Below, one piece after another: positions 1 to 11,100 of a stretch of 44,170 nt of DNA. Each line of letters opens with the position of its first letter. The stretch's first letter is position 1. The notes below the pieces were generated by a model that made no database searches, had not been told where the DNA came from, and saw only the letters and a program-made list of their open reading frames with translations. This DNA comes from Trichomonas tenax (taxonomy: Eukaryota; Parabasalia; Trichomonadida; Trichomonadidae), in contig JALKBU010000378.1 in the NCBI GenBank assembly GCA_023091735.1, positions 1 to 44,170 of the forward strand, read 5' to 3'. A program made the translations under genes and the position numbers.

Positions 1-1315
1 TTACCCTGTTATTGTTTGAATTTTCAAATTCAATAAAAAATCGCATTGGCTATATCATTTTTACTTATAATATTTCTTTTAAACTTCCAACAAAACCTTT
101 AAATATTCGTTCGCATTTGGTATACACATCTCTTTTTCGAATTTGATATTTTATCGTTATGATTAAGCATGTCTTCTCTTTACAGTATAGCTTCCCTAGA
201 AGATGTGCATCATATATTTCTTCAGTTCAAGTTAATTGTTATATTATTACTCTGTAATTAAAGGTCCTGTGGCAGAATGTACGTTATTAAAAATCTCACA
301 TTTTTAGCCTCGGTCGAAGTTTAGTTTTGATGTCTCAGTAAGGATTCAAAACTGGACTTTTCTATATGGCACAATCAAAAATGTAACTCAGCGAATTTAT
401 CATGGAACCTATTTAGATGCTCTGGACTAAAATCATTGCTATGATATTGCGATTTTAAAACTTTGTTGGTTTCTAGCCTTGGCGTTACCAGTGGCTTTCT
501 ACAAGAATATCTGGCGTCGGAATCCGTCTTGAAACCTACATGTTACAATTCGAAATTTGTACCACAAAATTTTGCCGATTTTTTGGCCCCATCTTCTACG
601 CACAGCTGCGACTAACATTCCACTGATCACTCACAAATTTACTAAGGGCCGCTACAGAAATCCGTGTAATTTACATCGGTAGTTCGGTTCAATTACAGAT
701 ATAAAAATATCAATATCTCTATTTAAGATTTCACTCATAATGTTTTTATAAAATTTTGTTCTTTTTCTTTGAGTAAATACTTCTACCTTTTTAATCATAT
801 CTTTAACCAGCTTATCAATTCATTTTATGAGTATGAATTTTTCACTTTTTTGAAAATGTTGAAATATTTAAGCGTTGTATGTTGTTTCTATGATCAATAG
901 TCCAATTATGTAGGGTATAATAAAGAGTCAGAACATTATGATGTAGAGTCTGTTTTATCAGTTTTTGATATTGTAAACGTTCTTTTTTCTTTTTGTTGTC
1001 TCTACAATTAAATTTGCTATTGTGAGCAATGTATCTTTCAGATCTGTACTAAATATACGAGAATTTCTATTATATATCATCTTTATATACAGATGAAAAA
1101 TATTTAAAATATAAATATCGATATTTCTAATATTTATCATTAAATATATAGTTTTTAATATTAGTAATTAACAATATATATTAGCATAGTATCTATGGAT
1201 TTTAATAATTTGGATTCAAAAATTCAATATTCAAAATAGTCACTCAATTTCGAAACAAATGTAGGAATAGTTATTTCTTTAACGGGTAATTGCAATTTCA
1301 TAAAAAGAAGTATTT
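1..1315. other. Gene-free leading stretch
   Basis: No open frame with coding character is seen on either strand. Positions about 270-680 are noticeably less AT-rich than the flanks and could be the remains of an old gene or element, but all frames are broken and no family is recognised. Positions about 680-1260 are plain AT-rich sequence. A short string at 902-922 recurs near 40032-40052. Confidence 0.5.
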
Positions 1316-1915
1316 TTAACAGCATGTTGACTTTTGATTGGAGTTAGCATTCGCGTTAAGGCTGAGGCTTGCGGGTGCCTTGACATTTGTTGTCTCTTTG
1401 GACGGATCAGGAAGCTCGATTGGCTGGATTTGAGCAATCATATTGAACAATTCGTTGATATTTTCAGCTGTCTTAGCACTTGCTTCGATAAACTTAGCCT
1501 TCTTTTCCTCAGCGTAGTTTTGGAGCCTTTCTATTGGAACTTGTCTAGAATCTTCTAAATCTTTCTTGTTTGCGACAAAAACAAAAGCAGGATCAGCAAT
1601 ATCGCTGACGAGCTTTGTCCAGCGCTCTAAATGATCGAAGCTTTCTTCTGATGTGATATCATAAACGAAAACAGCGATTGTGGAGTCTCTTATGTAGGAT
1701 GGAATGAGGGCTGCGAACTTTTCCTGTCCAGCTGTGTCCCAGATCTGCATTTTTACTGTTTTTCCGTCAACTTCGAGTGTCTTTGAGAAGAAATCGATGC
1801 CAACAGTCGCCTGGTGCTCGTCAGAGATAGACTCATAGATGAACTGGTTGATGATGGAGGTTTTTCCAACAGAAGAGTCTCCGACTAAAACGATTTTATG
1901 GTTGATTGTGGTCAT
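1316..1915 (-). CDS. Rab6-like small GTPase
   Basis: A Rab GTPase of 199 residues, a membrane-traffic switch. Visible motifs are the P-loop GDSSVGKT (12-19), the switch I run QATVGIDFFSKT, the G3 box WDTAGQE (59-65), the G4 box NKKD (116-119), the G5 box ASAK (145-148) and a C-terminal -STCC, the usual double-geranylgeranyl tail. QATVGID followed by LIPSYIRDST is the Rab6 signature, so a Golgi/retrograde role is likely from family knowledge. The frame extends 18 nt further upstream, but only from a GTG; the first ATG is at 1915, so I start there. The stop is TAA. The sequence TTTGTCAC (GTGACAAA on the coding strand) lies 10 nt before the ATG, as in the ankyrin gene. No intron is needed. Family assignment is very safe; Rab6 subtype is good. 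Confidence 0.95.
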   Translation of the reverse strand: MTTINHKIVLVGDSSVGKTSIINQFIYESISDEHQATVGIDFFSKTLEVDGKTVKMQIWDTAGQEKFAALIPSYIRDSTIAVFVYDITSEESFDHLERWTKLVSDIADPAFVFVANKKDLEDSRQVPIERLQNYAEEKKAKFIEASAKTAENINELFNMIAQIQPIELPDPSKETTNVKAPASLSLNANANSNQKSTCC

Positions 1916-2097
1916 CACTTTTATTTTTGTCACGTTTTATACCTTGATTTATTTTGTATATATATATAACTAAATTATCCGATTAAACTTGCAAAATTAC
2001 TCATAATTGGATATGGATAACAATGGGAAAGAAAATAACATGCATTAATCGAGAAATTTTCGAGAAAAAGTGATTTTAAATTTTTCAACTTAAATCA

Positions 2098-4055
2098 ATG
2101 GACAATTTCCTGTTTTAAATGACTTTATTGCTTCATCATTTACACTGTATACGAAACAAGATTCGGCTCCGCCTGATCTATGGGATAAGTATTTCACTCC
2201 CACTTATCAAATTGAGCCATGTACTGAGAAACATAATGATTGCACATTAGATTTATCAAACAATGAATTTTATCTTGACTGCTACATTTTTGAGAACTAT
2301 TCCAATGTCCTTATAATAATTCAAGGCAGCGAGAAAAAATTTCTTCATTATTGTTTATTTCATAATATTTCCAGAAACGATAATGGTGGAGCCATATTTA
2401 TGAAGTCATGGAATGGGCATTGTGTACAGCATAGATTTTGTGGCACAAACACCATTAGTTGGGATGGAATGTTTTCTTATGTAGATTATGATTCTCAATA
2501 TTCAGTTTCTTACAATTATGTTGTTGAAGATTCTATTTCGCAAATTAATTATATGAGATTATCAGCTATTAACTTAGTAAGCGGAAACATGGGGATGTCA
2601 TATACAAATTGCTCAGACATGCTTGTATCTATATTCCGGCTTTCATTTTATATATAGTTATATGCTGAATGCAACTGTCAATTATACAACTGTTGCAAAT
2701 ACAATTGCCAATGGGTTTCTTGCATGTTCTATGAACATTCATTTTGCATCAACCAACATTGTAATATTATCAATAATTCTAAAAAAATGCAGGATTACGG
2801 AATAATTTATATTGATTATAAACTGGTTGCCCAAAGGTGGCCCTTATTGAGAGGAATTGAGAGAAATGACAATTAAAAAGTCTTCAAACATAGGGGCCAC
2901 CTTAGGGAACAAAATATGTCAAATTTTATCTCTATAAAGGAGTTTATTTAGGACCTAAATACCAGTGCAGCTACACTAGGTACAGACTGGTCTAGGTTTA
3001 GAGCCTATAAGAACATATAAATCTCGTATAAGAGGGTGAGATCAAAGTGTGATTATAAACATATAAGCGAGATTATCATGAATTAACAATGAACAATCAT
3101 CGCTCAAGAATAAACAAAAGCTTTATAAGTGTGTAATGTCTTAAAACAAATATAACAATTTTTGGAAAATTGGAAATATGTGGGGAAAGCGGAATTTCAG
3201 TAAGGATAAGTTTTACTTGACAAGTATAGTGTATACATGGAAGCTGTATAACATCTTTCTAAATCAAAAATATTAATAATTTGAAATTTTTTTCTTAAAG
3301 ATAGATTTGGCTGTGAGAAGCATTTCTTTATTGCCAAAGCGTAACCCAAGGAGAAGAATGCATTTAAATGAAAGTAAAAATGTTTCGAAAATATATTGAC
3401 CAATACAACTAAAAGAATGTAGTAAAAGTTGTATTAAACGATATTAAAAGACTTGCAATGAGTAATGACATCGGTTGAAAGCAAAAAATCGATAGTTTTA
3501 ATGATTAAATTTGATGATGAATTTAAGTTAATGTATTTTTGCTTCATTCGCTGTTAAATCTCATCTGCTGGACCCTTAGAGTGAGTCCATTGAAACTTGT
3601 TAAAATGTTTCGGGATTTTCTTAATGAGGTGACTAAAAGTACATTAAAATTTATAGAATAACCTTAATTGATTAGGGCCACCTTTGGGCAGGCAGTTTAG
3701 TTATGAGGTTTATTTTTTGAAATGTTCTATTTTAAATAATTCAAGTCCATTATTTTATAAACCTCCAAATGTTCTTCTGAATATTTTTGATTGCAACATC
3801 GATCTTTCAGGAATCAATGATTCTCAAATAAATGGATCAAGAAATAAAGAAACACATTCTACTTTCTTTCTTGAGCATTTTTCAACTGTTCGGTGCCAGG
3901 CCGAACATCCATTTAAAGATACAAAAAATATCCAAAAAAACATTACATTTATCAGTTCATTCATTTTTGAAGAAAATCAACTTTTGTATTTTAACATTAT
4001 CACATTCATTCCTCAATTCCAGAGAAAATACACCAATATTAATATAGGCAGATAA
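2098..4055 (+). pseudogene. Pmp-like surface protein pseudogene, split by an inserted element
   Basis: Remains of a trichomonad Pmp-like (right-handed beta-helix type) surface protein, paralogous to the gene at 4169-5152. Shared landmarks are DSAPPDLW (DSAPRELW in the paralogue), a NDNGGAIFM / NYGGAIYF block, and VQHRF. The main frame runs from about 2112 to TAG 2655-2657. Homology continues in a second frame to about 2750, in a third to 2820, and again from 3700 to about 3950. The 877 bp at 2821-3697 are a separate inverted-repeat element. A possible start is ATG 2098 or 2119, both in a different frame from the body, so the front is also frameshifted. With at least three frameshifts plus the insertion, it cannot make the full protein. 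Function (surface exposure, adhesion) is only inferred from the family. Confidence 0.7.
2821..3697. mobile_element. 877-bp terminal-inverted-repeat element with TA target duplication
   Basis: The ends are inverted copies: GCCCAAAGGTGGCCCT at 2829-2844 and its complement at 3674-3689. Similarity extends outward to AACTG at 2821-2825 and CAGTT at 3693-3697. The flanking dinucleotide TA occurs on both sides (2819-2820 and 3698-3699), the target choice of Tc1/mariner-type elements. Removing the element and one TA joins the two halves of the Pmp-like gene in one frame, confirming both ends. A further inverted copy of the terminal motif (GGGCCACCTTAGGG, 2894-2907) lies inside the left end and could fold back on it. 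No transposase-like frame is seen; the longest internal frame (3197-3403, minus) is unrecognised. It is probably non-autonomous, or a decayed autonomous element. Confidence 0.8.
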
Positions 4056-4168
4056 AATTTAAGGATTACGAAATCGAATGAGTCGTTATATAAAAAAGAA
4101 TTTTATATAAAAAGTGACAATTCTCGATATGTAGGTGAGGAAATATTTTCTGAAATGTATTCTTCATC

Positions 4169-5152
4169 ATGCACGAAGACTCTGCACCTCGTGAACTCTG
4201 GGATGAATTCTTCAGTTCCACATACTCCGAATCTCCATGTTTTCAACAAAAAAATAATTGTCCGATCGAAATGTTGCAAGATGAGATTTATATCTTCGAA
4301 AGTTCATTTCAAGGATACTCGAATGGAGCGATCACTATTACAAATTCAGGCTTCAAATTTCTTCACTCCGGATGTTATTTTGAAAACTGCAGTCGAAATA
4401 ATTATGGTGGTGCAATTTATTTTAAATGCCTTGGTTCCATTGTCCAACATCGATTTTCGACAACTAAATCATACGTAACTCGTGGAAACGGTTTCCATTC
4501 ATATGTTAGTTTTGATACTTCAAGTTCTAATCCAAACTTCGTTTTAGAAAGTTCAATTTGCACTTGCTCATATGAAAGCAGTTTATGTCCTTTAGATATA
4601 AGGTATGGAAACGTTTCTCTACTCTCTTCGAATATTACAAATAATATCGCTAAACAATTTTCCGGATTTCACTCGATATATGCAACAGGTGATAATAGCA
4701 TAAAATTTACATCATTTGCAAATAATTATGCAACAGAATTATGTTGTTTAGGTCACTTAGCCTCAAATTATCTTTATTATTTCTGCGAAATGATAAATAA
4801 TTCACAATTAACATCAAATTTAGGAACAATATTTATGAATGATAAAGTCCTTTCCCTTGAAAATTGTACACTTCGTAAAGAATATGGAAATGGAAAACCA
4901 TTCAGCTGTTTTTCAAACGGTGTTTTCCGAATTAGTTACTGTAATCTTGATCTTTTTGAAACGAATGGTGGTTCATATTCAACCACATGCATCATTAAAT
5001 CTTATTTTGATATAGAATATTTCCAATCAAATCTTAAATGCGTTATCTTTTATATTGAAGGAAATGATAAACAAGACATTGAAACGATCGAGATTTCACC
5101 AAACAAATATCTATATCTTATGTTTTCTCTTTCACTTAAGTTATTCTTATAA
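4169..5152 (+). CDS. Pmp-like surface protein, possibly N-terminally truncated
   Basis: An open frame of 327 residues, rich in N, S, C, Y and F, with short irregular repeats of the kind that build a right-handed beta-helix (blocks such as NYGGAIYF and LSSNITNNIAK, each with an NN turn). It belongs to the Pmp-like surface protein families common in trichomonads. It is a paralogue of the broken gene just upstream: DSAPRELWDEFF, CSRNNYGGAIYF and VQHRF align throughout. The only in-frame ATG sits directly before EDSAP, and a TGA lies 18 nt upstream, so no signal peptide is encoded in this frame. The end, FSLSLKLFL, lacks a clear membrane segment and tail. It may be a truncated copy. Its stop lies only 35 nt from the stop of the convergent LRR gene. 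Confidence 0.65.
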   Translation: MHEDSAPRELWDEFFSSTYSESPCFQQKNNCPIEMLQDEIYIFESSFQGYSNGAITITNSGFKFLHSGCYFENCSRNNYGGAIYFKCLGSIVQHRFSTTKSYVTRGNGFHSYVSFDTSSSNPNFVLESSICTCSYESSLCPLDIRYGNVSLLSSNITNNIAKQFSGFHSIYATGDNSIKFTSFANNYATELCCLGHLASNYLYYFCEMINNSQLTSNLGTIFMNDKVLSLENCTLRKEYGNGKPFSCFSNGVFRISYCNLDLFETNGGSYSTTCIIKSYFDIEYFQSNLKCVIFYIEGNDKQDIETIEISPNKYLYLMFSLSLKLFL

Positions 5153-5187
5153 AAAATTTAAAACAAATATTTACAAGATAATGAACA

Positions 5188-8100
5188 TTAATTATGTGAA
5201 TCAAGTGCGGAAGATATTCTCGACTTCTTGATTGCTTTGAGACAAGGATTCGTTCTCGGATGCGATTCGATTGTGCTTGTTGACACTTCGGAGTAGTCCT
5301 CGGTGACAGTTTCGTAGCTTCTGAGTGTCCTCGACCTGATCTCGTTCTCGCGAGACTCAATTTCAGAATTGAGTGCAGAAACAGAGCACATTCCGTTTAT
5401 TCTCGTTCCACGCCTCCTCGTGTGTGTCCCGATGTTGAGAGAGCTCAAAACCGACAAAATGTCAGACTTCGAGTTCCTCGTGTTCATCGTGTTTTCGTCA
5501 TCAGGAAGTGTGATTGTGACTCCTTGACTCTCTCCTTCGGAGTCATCCTTATGATCTTCTTCCATAACGATTTCCTTACGACCAGAATCTTTTGATTTAT
5601 TAGATTTCTTCGATTTTCGCTTCGGTCTTGGATCACTCTCCGATTCTTGTTCTTCTTCTTCATCGAGGAACTCTGTCCCTACAATCTCCATGATCTCGTT
5701 GTCGATATCTTCGAGCGTCTCCTCCTTGCAGTTGCAGCACGTGCAGTGGTTCTTGAATATGTAGTATATCGCGATGCATATTGCGACAAAAACGACAATG
5801 ATGAGGATAACTCCGACGATCGTGTTCACTACAGGTTTGTTCTTTAGCCATCCGAATGTGATGCAGTCTCCCATCAGGATCGTGACCAAGTTGCTCATCT
5901 TCGAAGATAGGTCAGTCACGTTCTCGCTGAACGCGACGAAAGGAAGGAGGATGAAGTTCATTCCTGCCATGACAGCCATGACGACTGTCGATATGATCGC
6001 CTTGATGAAGCTCGATGGGACGAACGAAGATATGAGAAGGTAAACGAGCTTCTCGATCATGCTCGTTACCTTCGAGAATCTGTCCTTCCTCTTGTATGCG
6101 TTGTAGAGGTAAGACGCGGCGTTCTCGTACTCGAGTGCTGCCTCAGCGTAGCACTTGTCGATCTCAAGCTCAGACTTCTTGAGCTGCAGAGTCTCGAGCT
6201 CGACATCATGCCCTTCCTTATGCATACGCTTGACTTCTGCTTTCTTCTCGGAGAGTTGCTTCAGTCTGATGTCGATCCTGTAGTTGAGGTCGATCTCGTG
6301 GACTCCCTTCCTGATCAGTTGGACGAAGAAGATCGGGATTCCGACACTGTACAACACGCCGAAGATGAATGATGCGATCGTTACGATCGTTATGTCGTTT
6401 ATGCTCTCGAAGCATACGAGGCCAGTGAAATCAGTCGAGTGTCCGTCAACACATGTGAATGTGTTCACAAAGCACTTGCAAACTGGGAAGTAGAGAACAG
6501 TGAGAATGAAGAGCGCGAATCTCTTCTTGAATTTCATCGCCCTGAACCATATCACAGGAGAGTCTCCGTTCTTGTGGTAGTAGTGTCCCAAGCATCCGAA
6601 TGTTATGCATAACGCGACAGAAACGATAGAGAGAATAGTGAACCACGCGTATTGGTTGTTGTTTATCTTGTGCGTGACGATCGTGTAGTTCGCGTCCATG
6701 ATCAAAGCCATTCCAAAACTCCATATCTCGAGCAGAATGAAGAGCCATAGAATCATCGTCCTGAATGCGCAGTAGTCGACAGTGAATATCGAGTGCCAGT
6801 ACTCTCTGTCAGGCTGGAAGTGGTACAGAGCGAAAATCGCACCAGGGATCAAAAGATAAATGAAGAAAGAAACATATTGATACCAGTTTGGGAGTTTGAT
6901 TTCGAGAAGATAAGAGAGGAAGTGGAAGTCAATCGTGAATATCCATGTTATCCACCAAAGCTTCCTGAATATGCTCGGCCAGTTGATCGATCCAATGAGC
7001 GATATGATGAGAGACAAAACTTGCTGGAATGTGATGAATATCTCCCACTTCATCATCATCGTTCCGTATTTGACAGCATACTCTGTTGCTGTCTGGACAG
7101 AAGAGACGACATTCTGTCTCGAGTCCTGGTCGACGTACTCTGCGGCGACAAGCGCACCGCCGATGACAATGTTTTCGATCGCTTCAGTCCCTTTGCCCTT
7201 CCTGATGTTCTTGTCTGCGTTCATCCTCTGATCGATCGTGACAGCGTTTCCGTCGATCTGCTGGACATCAGGAATGTTGTATATGAGCAAGTACCTGTAC
7301 TTGTCCATCTCGGTGCACGGGTTACTCTTCATCGTGATCTGCTTCGGACTGAGGACTGCGAGCGCAGGCAGGAGCTGGATGAACTTCTCAGAATCGATCT
7401 CTTTGTTCGAGAGATCGATGTTGTGAATGTGGTTCGGATTGTACCACTTCGTGATCTGCTGTATATCTTTGATCGCGTTGAGGTCCCTCGAGACCAGAGG
7501 CTGCGGGTTTCCGAACTTATCGATTTCGTTGACACCTCTCAAGTATGCGCACATGTAAGGGACGTATATATACGGATCCTGCGTTTCAGTCTTCGAAGAT
7601 GTCGCGAAGTGCATGAACATCCTTTCCAAATTCGGGAGCAGTGAGCACTCTTCCCTGATCTCATCGATTGTCTCGATCTCGTTGTCGTGGATATCGAGAA
7701 CTCTCAAGTTCGTTAGTTTCCCAAGTCCTTGGCCCTTCAGGTGCTTGATCCTGTTGTTTGCGACGTTGAGTGTCGTCAGCTGCGTCGCACACTGGATGAT
7801 CGATATGTTCGATATCTTCAAGTTCGGCATGAAGAACTGCTTCATCGTTGGCCAAACCTCGCACGACGTGTACAATAGGAATTCCGTCCTGAACGACTCT
7901 GCGATCTCCTCGTTTCCTGTCTGGTCTTTGATGATCTGGACTCTGTCGTCGAGTGTGATTACGTGACCGTTGATCATGATGAGTTTGTTCCTCACATCGC
8001 CGATCTTCTCGTAGTTCGTCAGGAACGTCCGCCAGTCGTTCTTCCTTGGGCAGATCGGGTTGTCTTCGATGTTGAGGCATCTCAAGTTTGTGAGCTGGCA

Positions 8101-11100
8101 GAGGAATCTGCATATCATGTTGTCTGATATTTTGTTCTTCGAGATGTCGAGATACTCGATGTCATGACACATCTCGAGACCAGATTCGACAATATCAGAT
8201 GTCATTAGTTTGTTGTCGTGCATGTTGAGCATCTTCAGCTTTGGATAATTGATGAAGTTGAGCTTTCCGTGAAGTTGTGCACTCGAAAGATCCAATACTT
8301 CTTCTGTCGTTTTGTTCCTGTGCAGCGCGAGATCGAAGCAGAATTGAGGATAATCCATCGACGTTCTTTCTGATTTGCACTCTTTGATCTCGACAGGGCT
8401 CAGACTGACATCGTCGATCGCAATCAGTTTGCTGTCCGGCCTCATCAGCTGCGGGAGGTGCTTGATGATCGTCTGCCTGTACCCGCGCTGGCAGCAAGGA
8501 TTCCCACTGCATCCGAAGTTGACCAAGTTCGGACAATATGTCAGCATCCAGACAACTTCGATGATGTTTTCGATTCTGTTGTCTCTGATATCAAGAATTT
8601 CGAGAACTTCGTTTCCTTGGAATCCAATCATCTGCTCGTGCCCAATCAGTTTGTTGTTTCTGAGAACTAATCTCTTCAGAGAAGTGAATCTAGAAATATC
8701 GCAGTATTTAAGACCGCAGTTTGAGAAGTCGATCTCAATGATTTTCTCTGCCTCGAAACCGAATGGAAGTCTTATCTTGATTGCGAGCTCGAACATGTAG
8801 AAAGCGAGATCCTGATTATTCTTTCCTTCGACATTGTGGTACTTAACAATCTCAGGTGGAAGAATTTCGATGTCAACAACTCTGAGAGAATCTGTTGTCT
8901 TAGTCAATCTTTTGATTTGTTGAAGCATTTTGACCTTCTTCGCGTCTATCTTCACACATGGATTTCCTCTTAATGAGATCATTTCGAGATTTGTAATTTT
9001 GTCGATGTACATTCCGATCGCTTCTGGCGTTTCGTTGATTTCGTTATATGAGACATCAACGATCTTCAGCGATTGAAGATTCTCAAATCCGAGCGTTGTT
9101 ATTGTTGTGAGTTTGTTGTGGCTTAAATCAATTTCGACAAGCTTCGTGAAACCAGAGAAATTGAGGAAATTCGTTGACTTCAAATTGCAATTCGTGAGTC
9201 TGTGAAGTTTAACAATTTCTTCTTGTTTGTACTGATTTCCCGGAATGACATTGGCAACAGTCAAAGATAGCCAATCTGCTGGTTTTGATGCCTGAAGCAT
9301 CGCAACGTGACATGCATAAACTTCTTGCGCGATTTCTGTCATTCCGACATCCTTAATCGCTGCAATTCTCTCTGGAACAGTGATTCTCGCTCTGTCGATT
9401 GATGACAACCTCGGAAGATCTTTAACAAACATGTTGATTATCTCTTGTCTGTATCTTGGATTCCTGATTGATTTCCCATTTGACCTCCTCATATAAAGTT
9501 CCTCGAAGTTGATGACATTGTCATACTGCGGATCCCAACAGTCTTCTGCAACCATCAGGAACTGAAGATCTTTGCATTTTCTGATGTCATCTGCCATCAT
9601 TTCAATCCTCAAGTATGGATTGTGTGACATATCGAGCAATCGGAGCTTTCTGCAATGATCAAGTCCATCGATCTTCTCGAAAATGTTTCCTCGAAGAACT
9701 AGATGTGTCAAATTGGTAAAGTTGCTGACATCAAAATATGCCAAATTCCTTCTGCATGCAGAGAATGATGTGAGTTTCGACACTGCTGCAGGATCATCAA
9801 AAAGCAATGTATTACCAATTCTTTGCGTGATATTTCCTTTCATTATTAATTCATTCCTCAATGAGTGATATTTTGCAGGATGAACTTTCACCATTGAATC
9901 AATGAGCTCATTCAGCGTAACAGGAATGTTATCAATTGTTGCCAATCCATTCATTGCACTTGTACCAGCAAGTCTTCTGCACTTGTAAATCAAATAGCTC
10001 CTGTATCCTTGAAGTGGATTCATAGAGAACCATACATGAAGAAGATTCATGCAAAGCTTGAGAGGCTCAATATCTTCAAACTTGGTGAAGTTGTTCTTTG
10101 ACAAATCAGCGCTGATCAAGAATTGACAGTTAACAATACCAGAATCAGTTAATGTTGAAATTGCATTATCGGCAAGATTGAGTGATTGCAAGTTCTTGAA
10201 TTGATGAAGGCAAATTGATCTTAAACCACAGGATGGAAGTGATAAATGGCAAATCATAAGAGGGTCCCATGATCTGAGATAACTAATCTCAGGAATATTC
10301 TTGATCTGATAAATAAAGTGGAGTTTATCAATGTGTGAAGTTCTCGCACCAACTTCAAAGTTTTCGAGCGCGACAACTCTGTCTTTGATAGATATTGCAT
10401 GTCCATTTAAATAAAGAAGATTAACACATGTTGCTGTCAATTCAATTCTTGTATTTTCATCCGATGCGATCGGATTTCTTCTGTAATCCAAAATAGACAA
10501 AGTTGAATGCCTTTGAGCAAAATTCAACAATGATTCCGCATTTTCTAATTTATTATTCGTAACTGAGCATATTCTAAGCTTTGAGAATATAATATCTGGC
10601 ATTTCTGTGATTCCTGTGTTAATTAAACTCAAAATTTCAAGATTTTCAAACTTTTTGATGCGCTCATAAAAACGAGGCTGAACAACCGGCTTAATCTTGA
10701 CATCTTCAAAGTTCAACATTATAATCTTTCCAGGATTGCGGCATCTATCGATTTCAACAAACTGAGAGATGATTTCATCATCATCTATATAGTCTGGAAT
10801 CGAATCATCTGCAATTAACAAAAAAGGAATTGGAACTTCCATAAATCCATTTTTAGAAAAATATTCCCTCTGCTTTTCAAAATTTTCTTTATCTTCAACC
10901 TCTGGCAAAAGGCCTTGAATATATGGAGTCTTTAAAATCGACATTCCAATCTGATTATCTTCTGATGGTAATGGAAATTCTGATTCATTTAGCAAAAGCG
11001 TATGTGCCATAGGATATAGATTTTCGAATGAGAACGGATAACTCTCTGAAAAGTGGATTTGTTGCGTAGTTGTTCCAAGACATTCAAATTTCGAGTTGTC

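Noticed and set aside
6793..7644. 283-residue open frame on the plus strand
   Set aside because: Opposite-strand shadow of the GC-rich part of the LRR/TRP-like gene; composition is R/D/V-rich as expected from a shadow, with no motif.
7661..8113. 150-residue minus-strand frame, and similar frames at 8195-8536
   Set aside because: Out-of-frame shadows within the LRR gene; low-complexity R/Q/D/H composition.
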